Shown: positions 51,811 to 63,462 of the stretch, one piece after another | Layout: every line of letters starts with the position of its first letter | How positions within the stretch are numbered: the stretch's first letter is position 1 | Assembly: GCF_043641665.1 (NCBI RefSeq) | Contig: NC_092183.1 | Span: forward strand, 26,551,722-26,615,721 | DNA: 64,000 nt | Source: Enoplosus armatus | Taxonomy: Eukaryota > Chordata > Actinopteri > Centrarchiformes > Enoplosidae | Direction: 5' to 3' | The notes under the pieces: generated by a model | Database searches by the model: none | What the model was told of the DNA's origin: nothing | The model's input: the letters and a program-made list of their open reading frames with translations, nothing else | Program-made: the position numbers and the translations under genes

Positions 51811-53732
51811 GACTTTTCAGTAAAAAAAAAAGAAAAATTTGGCACTTTGTTACCCATCTATGTCATGCACCTTGTTAAATTGCTTTTCCCCAAATCCTTA
51901 ATATTAGATCTATTTGTGGTACAAATAAAATGTATATTGGTTTTTAGTCCAGGAAGTAGGGGAAATACCAAAAATATCTGTGAATAGTTTCTCAGTATTG
52001 AAGATTGCTTGTATGAGTAACACGAGCTTGAATGCTAAAATGATTTTTGTTCCAGCCCACCCCAACCATTGTTCTGAACCTAAGTTTACTTTTCTCTGGG
52101 AAACTTGGCCCCATCTTTTGTCAGGGGGAGGTGGCTCGGTGAAGAAACGATGGCCTTGGTGGCCGTTGTCCTCTGAAGGAAACGCCACAATGTGTTCATG
52201 GAATTTGATTGAATTGACTTTGCCAGAATGGCCCTTTTTGTAACTCTCGACGTGTGTCGTTATAAGACATACTTCTTAATGGACAAATAGGAATGTTAGT
52301 TAAAAGAGTAATAATTCAAATACCCCAAACATACTGCAAGCTCTATCTGGCTGTAGTTTATTTCTTTGTCATTATATGGCACTCTACGTGTCCTTGGTTT
52401 AGTTGATGTACATCCCCACTGAACAGCCTGGTATGAAAGCTAATGAGATGTTGGCCAGGCTTTGCAAGGTGCACTGGGCAGGGACCAGAGAATATCAGCT
52501 GTTATCAAAAGCTTTTTTTTTCCTCTTTTTGACACGACACTGGGAGTCCTGGGGCTCTCCAAGGTGAAGCATTAAAGGTCTCACCAGGAGAAATTGAAGG
52601 TATCAATGAATTCATTCTGTTTTTAGCCTATATCCCCATTGTTTTGCTACTTTTTTGTATTCTCATGTATTTTTATATATAAATATACTTAAAATTTTCT
52701 GTCGTTCACTTTTTATTAAAGTAATATTTTCAAGACCACAGCTGTTTCTAAAGTGACATGGAGGGCATGGATCATTCCTTCGTTTTACCCAAAATCTGTT
52801 TGAATTCATTTCCAATTGCAGCTCTTTGTCTTGGTTAAAAAAAAAAAAAAAAAAAATCACTGCCCCACATGATGTGTAGCCTGTTTCTATCCTTTTTGTT
52901 TTTCCAAAGAAATCTGGTGCATTTAAAGTACACAAAACAACAGATTTGCCTGAAACCCAAGATCTACTTTCCTGTAATGGTTTTAATGATTCCAGAGGCA
53001 TGTACAACTTTGTAATGGCCATTCATTCATTCATTCATTCATCTCTTCACTTTTTTTGAAAAACACACGTGACCTCTTGTAGCCTTTTGGTGCTTAGTCA
53101 AGCGGGTTAAGGTCAACCAGATATAATTGGCTTTTAAAATGTTACAGAAACATGGGAGGAGAGCAGTTTTCTTCCATGAGAAAAGAAGAGCGAATGTGCC
53201 TGCACACTGGGACATTCTGTGTTAATGTGTGTATTGTATTTGTTCTGTCTATAAAATACAGTATGTGCAACGAGACTTAAACTCTGCCATTATTGTCATT
53301 ACGTGGCTGTTGGGAGTTTAACACGGTTTCCCTCCTCCCTTCTATTTGATGTAAATGTGTTTACCTAATGGCACTAGTGATTGTACTTTAAGTGCACCTA
53401 GTGAAGTTTGGATTTGGGGAACTGAACCATGTGTTAGGGTCCAGTGTTACATTGTTTTTATCTTTGGCCTACAACATATGAATGTGAAAAAAATACATTA
53501 CAAAAACTGACGTGGACCAGACGTACATATACATAACAGTAGTACAGTATGTGTGTATTTAACAGTAATCTTTTTGCAAAGCAGTCAGTACAGTAGATGT
53601 CGCAGTTGTTTTACCAGTAGAGGGCGGTATTGATAGAGCAGTTCTCCTTTTTTTTTTTTTTCTTTTTTTTTTTTTTTTCTGACCATAAGCTTCTCAGGCG
53701 TGTGGCATATTATGCAGACTTCATAAAACACT

Positions 53733-53738
53733 AATAAA
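53733..53738 (+). promoter_or_regulatory. smad2: Distal poly(A) signal of smad2
   Basis: Canonical AATAAA with a GT-rich downstream element about 30 bases later. Confidence 0.65.
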
Positions 53739-53951
53739 GATTTTTATTCTCATGATTCTGTCTGCTGTGTGTGTTTCTGGATTGTTGTCACTGAAAACAT
53801 AATGGAAGACTGGAAGGTAGACATGGCTTTAATCTACAGTAATGCCCATCTATTATCATTTCACAGGTGACCGGTTGCACAATTTCATCTTGGTTTAACT
53901 TATGCGTAGTACAAGTACTAATATTATCTGACAATATCTACACTTTTCAAG

Positions 53952-54238
53952 CAGTGGAGGATTGTAACCTAAGTACATTTTCTCAAGTACTGTACTGATT
54001 TGTACATTACTTGTACAGATTCTGAATATTTGTATTGTATTTTGCGTAGTAACTGTACTTGTAATTGACCACATTTCAGAAAAAAAAAAAAGCCATAGTT
54101 TGCAGATTCAGATTTTATATTCAAAACACATGATTAGCCTACAAAATGTGATGCATTTCTTACACATTAAACTACTCAACATTGAAATACCACTTTTGAT
54201 ACCTTAAGTACATTTTGCTGGTAATATGTTTGTACTTA
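53952..54238 (+). mobile_element. Truncated hAT-type MITE (CAGTGGTGGA family)
   Basis: It starts CAGTGGAGGATTGTAACC, continues AAGTACATTTTCTCAAGTAC, and includes ATTTCAGAAA and TTTTGATACCTTAAGTACAT, the same blocks as the copy at 31320-31492 on the other strand. The far terminal repeat is lost. It lies between smad2 and ier3ip1. Confidence 0.6.
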
Positions 54239-54354
54239 GTTAGTATACTTCTATAGCGAGCTGTCGTTGGGTTTGTCCTTCCTCGGCCACCGTACGCTAC
54301 GTCAGAAGTAAATACTGTGTGCTAACCTACAGCTAGCTTGCTTGTTAAGACAAT

Positions 54355-55106
54355 ATGGCTTTTACTTTGTACTCTCTCATTCAAGCAGCCATCCTGTGCG
54401 TCAATGCTGTCGCTGTATTGCACGAAGAAAGATTTCTGAGTAAAAGTAAGTGGCTGTAGTTGGAAACGTACGTTAACATTAACCCTAACCCTATTATATC
54501 ATGTGCAATTCGAAATAGGTTAGCTAATGCTAACTAGCTAACAACTTAGGTGCTAGAACAAGACCATAAAAACCTTTGGGATTTATCGGTGAAGGGTGAC
54601 GTTCTTCACAGTTACTGTATCAGCCTCTAATGAACGGCTATACATACTGTGACAAACAGGTTGTCCAACTTTGAGCTAAATCTACTGAATGTGTTACAAT
54701 TTCCTACTTTTGAAAGCCACAAACAACTTTATTAACAAACACAACAGACATAGACTTAAAGAAAAGGTGGGGAATTAAAATAATAAATAGTACTTAGTCA
54801 TTATTGTATTAATATATAATAATGCAGCTGCATGTCTACCTAATCTATCTGTCTGTGTCTTTAGTTGGCTGGGGAGTAGACCAAAGTGTCGGAGGTTTTG
54901 GTGATGAACCCGGCATCAAAGTGCAGCTAATGAACCTTATCCGCTCCGTGAGGACAGTGATGAGAGGTGTGTGTTGTTCACTCGAGTACCCGCACAGTTT
55001 ACTGTTGTGACAAACTGACCGTGTCATCTACTGCCTCTGTCGCTCTGCAGTGCCTTTGATTGCGGTGAACTCAGTTTGCATTGTGCTGCTGCTTCTGTTT
55101 GGATGA
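54355..55106 (+). CDS. ier3ip1: IER3IP1, small ER/Golgi membrane protein
   Basis: Homologue of yeast Yos1, a two-helix membrane protein needed for ER-to-Golgi transport; human mutations cause microcephaly with early diabetes. Exons 54355-54445, 54865-54966 and 55051-55106 join in phase to 82 aa, the human length. The first hydrophobic segment is near residues 2-22 (SLIQAAILCVNAVAVL), a conserved HEERFLSKIGWG loop follows, then EPGIKVQLMNLIRSVRTVMR, and the last helix ends in LLLLFG at the C-terminus. An AATAAA at 55366-55371 closes a roughly 280-base 3' untranslated region. Confidence 0.97.
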
Positions 55107-55715
55107 AGAGGAGTGAGTGAAGATGGGACCAACCAGTCTGCTGTCAGGAGAACCTCTCCATCGCCTCAGGAACCCGTCTGCATCAACATGTGGTCTCGTT
55201 GAAACACAGACTGTCTCCTGTCAGCCTGGATATGAATGTTGTCACGTGATATTACACATCAACACATGAGATATTAGTTAGGCCTGTTGTACGCAGCACA
55301 GTCTTTCAAAAGACCTAAATGCAGCTGTTTAGACTGGTTAAGTTCCCTCTTCGTTTGAATTGTACAATAAAATAGACTTTTGATTAAAATATTGATATGG
55401 AAAACGGATGTTTTTACACTTTTCTGAGAAAAACATGACTGTCACAAAGAAGCCGACGGTGAAGTGTTTGTGATTTATACACTGCATGTTGTTGTTTTTT
55501 TAAATAAAAGTGTGCTAATGCGTTTGATTTCCGGAAATTGTCGAGGGTATGTTGTATGTCCCAGCTCGCACTCCGTACTTTCACCCTGCGTCGCAGACGG
55601 TGAAAGTTGGTGTGTAGTTCACGGCACAGACCTCCCAAGTGAATTAATCTGATATATATGAGTGATACTGAGAGCTAACGCCGTGCTGCGTGTTAATGAT
55701 GTATGTTGAGCAGTA
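55107..55715 (+). other. ier3ip1 3' UTR and upstream region of the next gene
   Basis: The first 260 bases are the ier3ip1 3' untranslated region. After its poly(A) signal about 340 bases remain, which must contain the promoter of the gene starting at 55716. No other coding exon was seen. Confidence 0.6.
55366..55371 (+). promoter_or_regulatory. ier3ip1: Poly(A) signal of ier3ip1
   Basis: AATAAA 260 bases after the stop; the next gene starts about 340 bases further on the same strand. Confidence 0.75.
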
Positions 55716-57392
55716 ATGGGGTTCACGCAGACTTGCGTTGTTGCCTCGCTCACATTGTGTCCTGCGTATTTAGTTTATGTTTACATTTACTGTTCTCATA
55801 AGCTGTTGAAGACAAACGTACTCAACAACGACAGACTTCCAAGTTTCGTGTATCTTTACATCAAGTATTTGGCCAAAGCTCTGAGCCGGAGGACGGGCTA
55901 CTTGTACACAGCGACTGAGAAGGAGCGAGAGGTGGTTTACACAGTCCTCAACTGCAGGTGAGCAGCAGCTTCTAACCTGAGAATGAGTTTTCTTCCACGT
56001 GATGAGATCAGTGTATTTTATCTCCCCAAGGCTGGAGACGCTCCTGTTGAGGGGGTTCTGCAGTGCTGCAGGTTATGGTTGGGATTATCCAGATAGCGAA
56101 TACAGAGACATCCCGATGTGCTTCCCAGAGTTCCTCTGTCGCAGACTGCTGCTTATGGTGCTGACTGATGGAAACTTGAGGCTCAGCCCAGCAGGTAAGA
56201 CATAGGACACACTCTGCATATCTCTTTACACAGTGTACAGTACATGTGTGCGCAGATGTCTCCTAGAACAAACATGTTGGGTGCATCATGTTTAGTTTAC
56301 TCCCACCGCCCTGATTCCCATGTTTGATTGGTATGCTTAGAATAAAAGGTTAGAAAATGGTGGTGATGTGATGGTGAGTGTGAATTACTTTTGCAGGTCT
56401 GGTTCGCGTGCGGCAGAGTTTGAAAACCCTTCAGCCGGTTGATGAACTGAAGAAGGGCCCGTTTGTGCTGCAGGTTCGAGTCCTGGAGTACCGGCAAATT
56501 GACACAGGGGTGGAGGTGGACATCTGTCTGTCTGCCACTTCTCGCTCTGGATGCCCAGTGTGGGAGAGCGTCCTGACACTGCTCTCCAAAAACAAGGTCC
56601 ACAACGCCGGGAGATGCTCTCCCAAGAGTGAAAACGAGGGTGAGCGGCGTCATGGGGATCTCTGCTAAGAATGTTTTTAGCCTTTTTGCAGACTCACACT
56701 CTTTCTGGTCATGTTTCCCTGTCCTGACAGGCCGAGCAGATGAGCCTGTGCCAGATAATGTGAAGCAGGTAGAGCTCAGAGTTCCCAGGACTACCGGCCT
56801 GCAGTGTGTATGGTCCTTCTCTGACCACCTCCCCTGCCGGCTCCTCTCTCTACTGGCCGGGCTCTCTGGCTACAGGTCGCAGACTGCACCAAGCCTCTGG
56901 ATGCTGTCTGTCTGCTTGGCAGAAATAGAGAAGCACAAAGGTAGTGGATTTTATGGGAAGATGGGGATGTAGCATTGTAGTAACTGAACCTGCAGTCAGT
57001 TCATGAAGGCTTTTATATTTGCTATTAAAGGGATCAAAAAGGGAATGTGCCTTTTTGACAGCAGACTGTTTTTTCCTTTTTCTGCGGTGGCAAGTCAAAA
57101 TGTCTGCTGTGAGGAAGGGTCTATAGTCATGGATTTATTGTGTGGAGTGTTTTCAGAAGTACTGGTCCGACCCTCACTTTGCTCTGTTGTGTCATCAGGG
57201 GTTGGAGTCATCACAGCTCCTATCGATGTCACAGCCCAGTTTAAGGAGCCTCTGTTGGCACCGGGCCAAGTGACGATCAAGTTTTGGGAGACGACCAAAA
57301 GTGGGGGTCAGTCTTCTGCCCGAGGCCTCAGCTTCCTCATGCAGCAACATGGAAGCGGCATATCTCACATGACTGGATCGATTTCTAGGTGA
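55716..57392 (+). CDS. Uncharacterised membrane-anchored MaoC/hot-dog-like protein
   Basis: Not identified by name. Exons 55716-55957, 56031-56194, 56397-56639, 56731-56940 and 57199-57392 join in phase to 350 aa. The N-terminus has a hydrophobic segment near residues 8-26 (VVASLTLCPAYLVYVYIYCS), a likely membrane anchor. The middle part is Leu/Arg-rich (FPEFLCRRLLLMVLTDGN, VRVRQSLKTL). The C-terminal half has the rhythm of a MaoC-like hot-dog dehydratase domain: a polar loop then SFSDHLPCRLLSLLAGLSGY, LWMLSVCLAEIEK in place of the central helix, and APIDVTAQFKEPLLAPGQV as the closing strands. The Asp/His catalytic loop (typically D-x-NPxH) reads SDHLPCR here, so activity is doubtful. It sits tightly behind ier3ip1 on the same strand. 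An AATAAA follows at 57437-57442. The domain call is by pattern only. Confidence 0.7.
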
Positions 57393-57436
57393 TTGACTAA
57401 CATAGAAGGTTGATATTTGTAGTTTTGTCAAAACAA

Positions 57437-57442
57437 AATAAA
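57437..57442 (+). promoter_or_regulatory. Poly(A) signal of the MaoC-like gene
   Basis: AATAAA 45 bases after the stop codon. Confidence 0.7.
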
Positions 57443-57832
57443 ATGCTCTGTACTTTTACTTTTTTGTTTTGCTCTGTTTCAATTTGGTCATTAAATGCAA
57501 CCACTTCAATACCTATGATGGAGTTTTCTTCTACAGACAAGGCTGATTCTTTCAAACATGAGACTAGATAGCTTCAACACTGTTAAAAGGTCCATGTCAT
57601 CTGATAAAAAAATATTTTTTTTGTAAGACTACACGTTAGAAACCTCCACTGTAAAATACAATGTGCCGTGTTGAGATGCATGAGAGGAACTGATTTAAAT
57701 ATATGCTGAATCAGTTTTTTTGTGCAAGCCTAAAGATTATTTTTGATGAGTTTTTATATAAACGACAGCAGATATGTGTTAAAAAATGACCAGTTACAAA
57801 TTCGTCTGTGGCCTATGATGCATCATTGTACA

Positions 57833-57835
<3 letters not shown>

Positions 57836-57864
<29 letters not shown>
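57836..57864. repeat. (TA)n microsatellite
   Basis: TA run of about 14 units with a second short TA run ten bases later. Confidence 0.9.
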
Positions 57865-57867
<3 letters not shown>

Positions 57868-58676
57868 TGGATATATATTTTGGTCTGTTGCCATCTACAA
57901 CACAGACTCAAAATGAACTGACTGAGCAAGAATGGTGTAACCTTAGTTTCTGTACCTATTATACCATGGTTTACCTTATTTACTCAGATTTACACCAGTG
58001 CATCACACTATTATTTTGTATGGGGGAATCTTGTGAGTGTAACAAAAAGTCTAATGTGACTGGAGCATGTTAAACTTTAGGGTATTTAGTGTTGGAAATA
58101 TACCAGTGTCTACAGTAAATGACACCTTTCCATTATCAGATATGCCTTTTCCTGACATTTTGACGTATTTAATAATCATTAACATTAAATTGCTCCATAT
58201 TCCATGTTCCTTAAATTAAGGTTCCTGTCAGATGTTCTGTTGCTGATTTCTGATTAGTTTCATCAGCAGGACTTTGTGCTGTAGGTTTCATAGATCTACT
58301 GTACATGAGCACTTTGTCAGATGCCGTGTCTGCTGGTTGACTATACGAGGCTAATGCAGACATCATCCCCACAGGGAAGAAAGACTTTTCAATATTTGAT
58401 CCCTTTGATATTCCTGTTTGCAGCTTTCATGTATGTGAAGGTCTGTCCTCTGTATTATTTATAGGAACACATTCGGTGCATGGGACTGAGAGAAGTGGCT
58501 TTTCATGCACCGCTGCAACGTTTCATAAAGGAATAAGAGAGATGGTTCCTAGTATGATCTCTCACGTACAAGGGGGGGGCTTTTTCCACATTCATTTATT
58601 CATTCATTCACCTTAAAATGATAGAAAATAGGGTAAAAAAATCCAGGTTGGGGTTTTTAACAATATATTGAAAAAG

Positions 58677-58963
58677 TGGTTTCACATTTTGGGAAATACA
58701 CATATTTGGATCGTCTGTGCGCTGAATATGTGTGTCATTTTTACACCAGGGTTTTTGAGTGGATTAAACAAAGGAGAAATAACGTGTAAATAAGTGAGCT
58801 TTAGAGGTGGTGTGGGCAGATTTGTCAGGGCTAGCTGAAGCTAAGCTAACTGGCTGCTGTCAATAGCTTCATATTTACTGCACAAATATGAGTGGTATCA
58901 TTACTCCCATCTAACTCTTGGAAATTAAGCCTATTATAAGCATATTTCCCAAAATGTGAACGA
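58677..58963. mobile_element. MITE family A, complete copy
   Basis: The left arm GTGGTTTCACATTTTGGGAA and right arm TTCCCAAAATGTGAAC form the inverted repeat. The interior has GCTGAATATG, GAAGCTAAGCTAACTGGC and GAGTGGTATCATTACTC as in the other copies. About 290 bp, non-coding. Confidence 0.75.
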
Positions 58964-59281
58964 ATGAAAGCAGGTTCTTGCAATATTGCCTTTCCTTCTG
59001 GTTTAATGAGAACAGTTGTTCCAAAAGTGAATGTCTCATTTTATGCTCTGTAAATACTGATTAATTCCAGGTTTAAATATGTGCAGCTGTATGAATGTGC
59101 CAATCATTCCACACAGGTTCAGCAAAAGCCAAAACAACCTAAAAAAAAAAAAAAAAAAGCAGCATTACCAGTGTGATTGCGATTAGTGGAGCATCTCGTG
59201 ACTGGCTCTCTGCACACACTGTGAGCAGTTGTAGTTTATAAGATGAGGGGAGGGCGTGTGTCTCTGTTTATAGACGCCCAG

Positions 59282-62200
59282 ATGGAGGAAAAATCGCTTT
59301 CACCAGCCGTACTACAGACCAGAGGGACACGCTGGCTCATCCCACCTCTGCCATGTGATTTTCATTACAGCAACTTGGGGAAGAGTTCAACCGTGGAAAG
59401 CTTTAGGTAAAACCATTTTCATTTTCAATATTTGAATTCAAGTGGATTTTTGAGAAATCATTGATTTCTGTGTGTATGATCCTGTATCTTTTCTTGTTAG
59501 TGTACAGGGCAATGTTGAGTAGCTACTTGTGTAACTACTGTACAGTGCTGCTGTTTGCAGTGACGCTGATTTCTTGCAGGAAAAAAAGCTAGTTAAATAG
59601 TGCTCTAGAAATGTTCTGTCACTCTACAAAATGAACTTGTAAATTAAATGCTTTAACTCATGATTGGCAATTAAGTTACCCATGCTGAGATGAATCTTTA
59701 CAGGATTCATTTAAGAGATAAGAGTTGGATGACAGATATGTTGTAAAGATTTACTGTTTTGAGGGTATAAAGGACAACTGTAAGCACTTGAGATGAAATT
59801 ATTGTCTAATCTCTCCTTCTTCTGCCAGTATAAGTTCCCTCTGCCACAGTTGCCACTGCTGAGACAAAAGCAGCCACCAGCCAAGTGCAAACTCGAGCGC
59901 TAATGCAATGAGTGTGTTTAAATCAAATCTATTTTTCATCTATTGTTGCTCCGTCACAACCGCAAACCACAAGGACTGGAGCACGCTGACACTCGCTTGT
60001 ACATGTACATTGCTGTTATTATTAATTTATGGAGTCAGTTATGAGTCAGTCAAGTGTAAGAGGGTCAGTCTGTTAAGTGTATTGCATTTGGCATGTAGAG
60101 AGGTAAAGTGGGAATGCTCCTCTTGAAGCGGTCTTTTAATCTTGTAATTAGTATAAATATCTCATTTGTTTTAATGTCATTTGAATGACACACGTGTTCT
60201 TCTTTAAATGTAATCATTTCAAAAGGACTGCTGCTGTAGCCTTGGCTGATTCCCACAGTATGCACCTTTAAAACACCTGACACTCTGCCTCAAGTACTTT
60301 CTGAAGTCGTTCAGAGTGATGCATTCATCACTTCATCTGAAACATCGTTTCTGGGTGGAGAAGGAAAGTGTGTGTGTGTGTGTGCGTGTGTGTGTTTCAT
60401 CTCTCTAAAACACACACACACGCACACACTCTTTCCTTGGTTAGAGCACTTTAGAGGAGTTCATCTGTCTCCTTCAAAGAGCTAATCCTCAGGGAATTTA
60501 AGTTATTTTTTGCTTCTTTTAAAAGTACCAGCTTCCTTTATTTATTCAGAGAGGCCAATAGTAAATGACAGCTTGTTCTCTCTTAATGTTGTTCATAAAA
60601 CAAGTCCACTGCACTTAGTATTACCTCCTCCAGTTGCTGTGCTAGTGAAAGATGTGAATAATATTAATACTGCAACTGCACAATCGCACCATGTATACTA
60701 GGGGGGAGTGAGTCTGTCACAGTGTATGTTATTTGTAATGGTGAAAAATTAAAAGGAAAAATCGGACTAAATTGGTGCAAAATGATACCAGATGTAGATG
60801 CGTCCCCACAGGGCTCAATGAGTGAATCATGTGCTATTAACCATCACAGTCACCAGGTCTCAACCCAGGCTGTTACACCACCGCCATCATTAAAATAACA
60901 ATTGAGGGAACACCACCATCCCTCCAGTAGAGTGGAGACAATGCCAAGGAGCACTGACGCTGATTTGGAGGTTCATGGTGGCCCAACACTTAATTAACAC
61001 ACTTAGTAATGTGTTGGGTAAGTGATGGGCTTCAGTTTGTCATATGGTACATTTTCTGAGAATTCAATTGAGAAAATAATAATTATAATCAGATGGAACT
61101 GTCTGTTTTTCAGCCACACTAGCAGCGTGGCTTTATGTTGGCAATAAATTCAACCATAGATTGAATGCTAATGACTTTGGTGATCCCGACTTTTCCTCTA
61201 GTCCCACCACGAGGTTCACATTTGTGGTCTTGAGTGAAATGTCTCGACAACTAGCAGATCGATTGCTGTGAAGTCCGGTACACACCTTCATGTTCCCCTC
61301 AGGATGAACTGCAATTTATCTAGCACCATAATCAGGCACATGTTTTGATTGTATAATACCTTTGGTTTATTGCCGTATACCATATAGTACCTGCACAACT
61401 AATTCCCATCAACCTGCTGACACGTGGGTGACCATGGTAAACCCTATCTGCTAAACAGCATGTTAGCATGCTAATGTAATGTAAATCCAATACTGCCAAC
61501 ATTCAGAAACACAGATAGATTTTGTATATGTAGAGATAAGTGCTTTGCTATGTTTCTGACGACCATTTTGCCAGTTTGTCTTAACAGTCACTGTGTTGTT
61601 TTTAAAATGTGAAGATTGCTTATGGTTTTCAAAAGCTTATTCATAAAGTGTTGTTATGGCATCTATTGTTACATCAAAACTGCTGGGTGTCCCGCATACT
61701 TTGTTGGTATTAAATTGAAAGCAGCCAAAAACAAGTAACTGGCAAATTAAATATCTGTTATATTCAGTCGTAATTATTTCCACTATAATCCACTATTTTC
61801 TATTCACTTCCAATAGTCTGATACTATCTTACATAGTAATAGTCTTACATTAAGGATTCTGTCAAGGATTCAAAAGGGGTAACACAATGTCTACTCGAGC
61901 TACAGTCTTCATCTGTGATATAGCTACAAAGTAAATAGAGCTTGATTTAAGTTTTTTTGCAAATGGCTATTTCCAAGGTCAAGAATTAACTTGCAATTTT
62001 CTGTTTGGCCTCAGTGCAGCAAGGGGAAATACATGAAGAAGCAAGGAAAAGGCAACACTGCCAGCATCCCCCTCTCTTCACCAACAGGGAGCAGCAGTGT
62101 GCAGGTCTACCATGACTACCAGAAGGTGGCTTTTAAGATGTATCCTGGGAATGGTCGTGCTGCAGAAAACGGTTCTCACGCCAGGAGAGACCAGGTCGCC

Positions 62201-62713
62201 AGCCGAGATGGTACAGGCAAGATGTCCTCTGTCCCAGACATCATCTCTAACAGCCAGGACCAGAGGTACAGCGTGAAAGACGGGAGCGCTGAAAGGAACT
62301 CCTCGTGGATGATGGATTCCAGCAGCCAGGCCTATTCAGGGCCGGAGGACAACTCCACAGACCCACATGAGACACTGACAGAGACTTCAACTCTGACCTT
62401 TGTGGACGCTCACACCATGGAGGAATCCGCAGAGAACCACAGCCTCCATGGGATGGGGATGGTTTACCTCAAGGAGTTTGTGCTGATAGATGATGATGAT
62501 GATGGAGACATGTCGCTAAGAGAGAAAACGGTGACAGACTTGTCCGTCATGGATGGAAAAGCCGCTGACCTGGTGTGTGGGAGGCTGTTGTCCACCTCCA
62601 GTGGCTCAGTGTCCGAGTGTAAGGAGGAATCTCCGGCTCCTGAGGCGCCTCCACCTGAGGAAGTTGAGAGTGCACATGAAAAGAAACGCTGCTGTTCCTG
62701 CACTGTTCTATGA
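59282..62713 (+). CDS. Unrecognised acidic protein with CAAX-like tail
   Basis: Not identified. The secure part is a large terminal exon, 62020-62713, open to a stop, with acceptor TGCAG before SKGKYMKKQGKG. The first exon (59282-59406, MEEKSLSPAV onward, donor AG|GTAAAA) joins in phase to give 272 aa, but the 2.6-kb intron could hide other exons, so the N-terminus is tentative. The protein is Ser/Asp/Glu-rich with no hydrophobic helix, contains VYHDYQKVAFKMYPG and VYLKEFVLIDDDDDGDMS, and ends KKRCCSCTVL. Cys-Thr-Val-Leu fits a CAAX box (Leu favouring geranylgeranylation), and the basic residues and cysteines just before it fit a palmitoylated, inner-membrane tail like that of paralemmins. 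No paralemmin body motif was seen. An AATAAA at 63204-63209 ends the transcript. Confidence 0.6.
60361..60438. repeat. Imperfect hairpin of GT and CA tracts with unique flanks
   Basis: The left arm begins AAGGAAAGTGTGTG and runs through TGCGTGTGTGTG to TTT. After a loop of about ten bases (CATCTCTCTA) the right arm runs AAACACACACAC, ACGCACACACT and CTTTCCTT. The arms match outside the dinucleotide run as well. It lies in the intron of the preceding CAAX-tail gene. Confidence 0.85.
61140..61520. repeat. Dispersed fish repeat, copy 3
   Basis: It contains CCCGACTTTTCCTCTAG, CACGAGGTTCACATTTGTGG, GAAATGTCTCGACAACTA and TTCATGTTCCCCTCAGGATG, shared with 32850-33270 (reverse) and 34107-34320. It sits in the large intron of the CAAX-tail gene. 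Confidence 0.55.
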
Positions 62714-63203
62714 CCAAGCAGGGCGTGAAGGATCTGATATCTTGGAATCTTGCAGCAGTTTGTGTGTCCAGGTTCAGGACTGTGGCTTACATATGTGTTC
62801 CTGTTGAAGCACAGAGCACATCTATAGCTGTGACATATGCAGTGTCATTTTGTTTTCTCATTCAACTTTTCTGGTACTTATTTTACAGAGCATTCAAAAC
62901 ACTCAACCAGCAAAAATATTTTCGTTTGTCTCAAACGTCAGCCAGTAATGTGTTTTAAAGACTCCTTATTTACGTCATTGTGAAATGTGTGCTGAGAAGT
63001 GGAATGCTTTCTGTTTGGTTTACATTTAACAAATTTGATCATGTGAGTTGAGATAATCCTTTTCAAGTTCAACAAACAAATCTCTGATATCTATTATAAC
63101 ATTTTGATACTAAAGAATGCATGTTCCTGTGTAATATTTGATCTGAATGACAGACTTTGTGATAACTACACAGAAGGTCTAGAACGATCAGATGCTGACA
63201 ACA

Positions 63204-63209
63204 AATAAA
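63204..63209 (+). promoter_or_regulatory. Poly(A) signal of the CAAX-tail gene
   Basis: AATAAA about 490 bases after the stop codon. Confidence 0.6.
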
Positions 63210-63387
63210 GATATCTTCAATAACCAATTACTTTCCCTATGTACCCACCAACACAACTGTACTGCAAAAAATACAACAATGATAAGAATGCACAATGGTG
63301 CATCATTGTGCAAAGGTATTATGTAATGAGCGGACCCAGCAATTTTGGTTCAGGTTGCACTGGTTACCCTGTGGAGTCTTTGGCTCT

Positions 63388-63462
63388 GTTCATACCTGGT
63401 ATTAACATGCATCCTGGGTGATCCAATCACAAGTGGACATGTCTAATACCAGGTGTGAATGC
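63388..63462. repeat. Foldback MITE-like repeat
   Basis: The left arm TGTTCATACCTGGTATTAAC pairs with the right arm TAATACCAGGTGTGAATGCA around a loop of about 28 bases. It resembles a dispersed fish foldback element; only one copy is in the window. Confidence 0.55.

Larger units (their letters stand above)
51531..53755 (+). other. smad2: smad2 3' untranslated region
   Basis: It follows the stop and runs to an AATAAA at 53733-53738 followed by a GT-rich stretch (TGCTGTGTGTGTTT), giving about 2.2 kb. It contains a poly(C)/poly(A) tract right after the stop, a CA run at 51766-51806, and A and T homopolymers near 52838 and 53650. An earlier ATTAAA at about 52716 could give a shorter form. Confidence 0.6.
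57443..59281. other. Intergenic, AT-rich
   Basis: No coding exon is supported. It contains a TA run at about 57836-57864, a family A MITE at 58677-58963 and an A run near 59142. A TTTATAA near 59235 could be the TATA element of the next gene. Confidence 0.55.
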
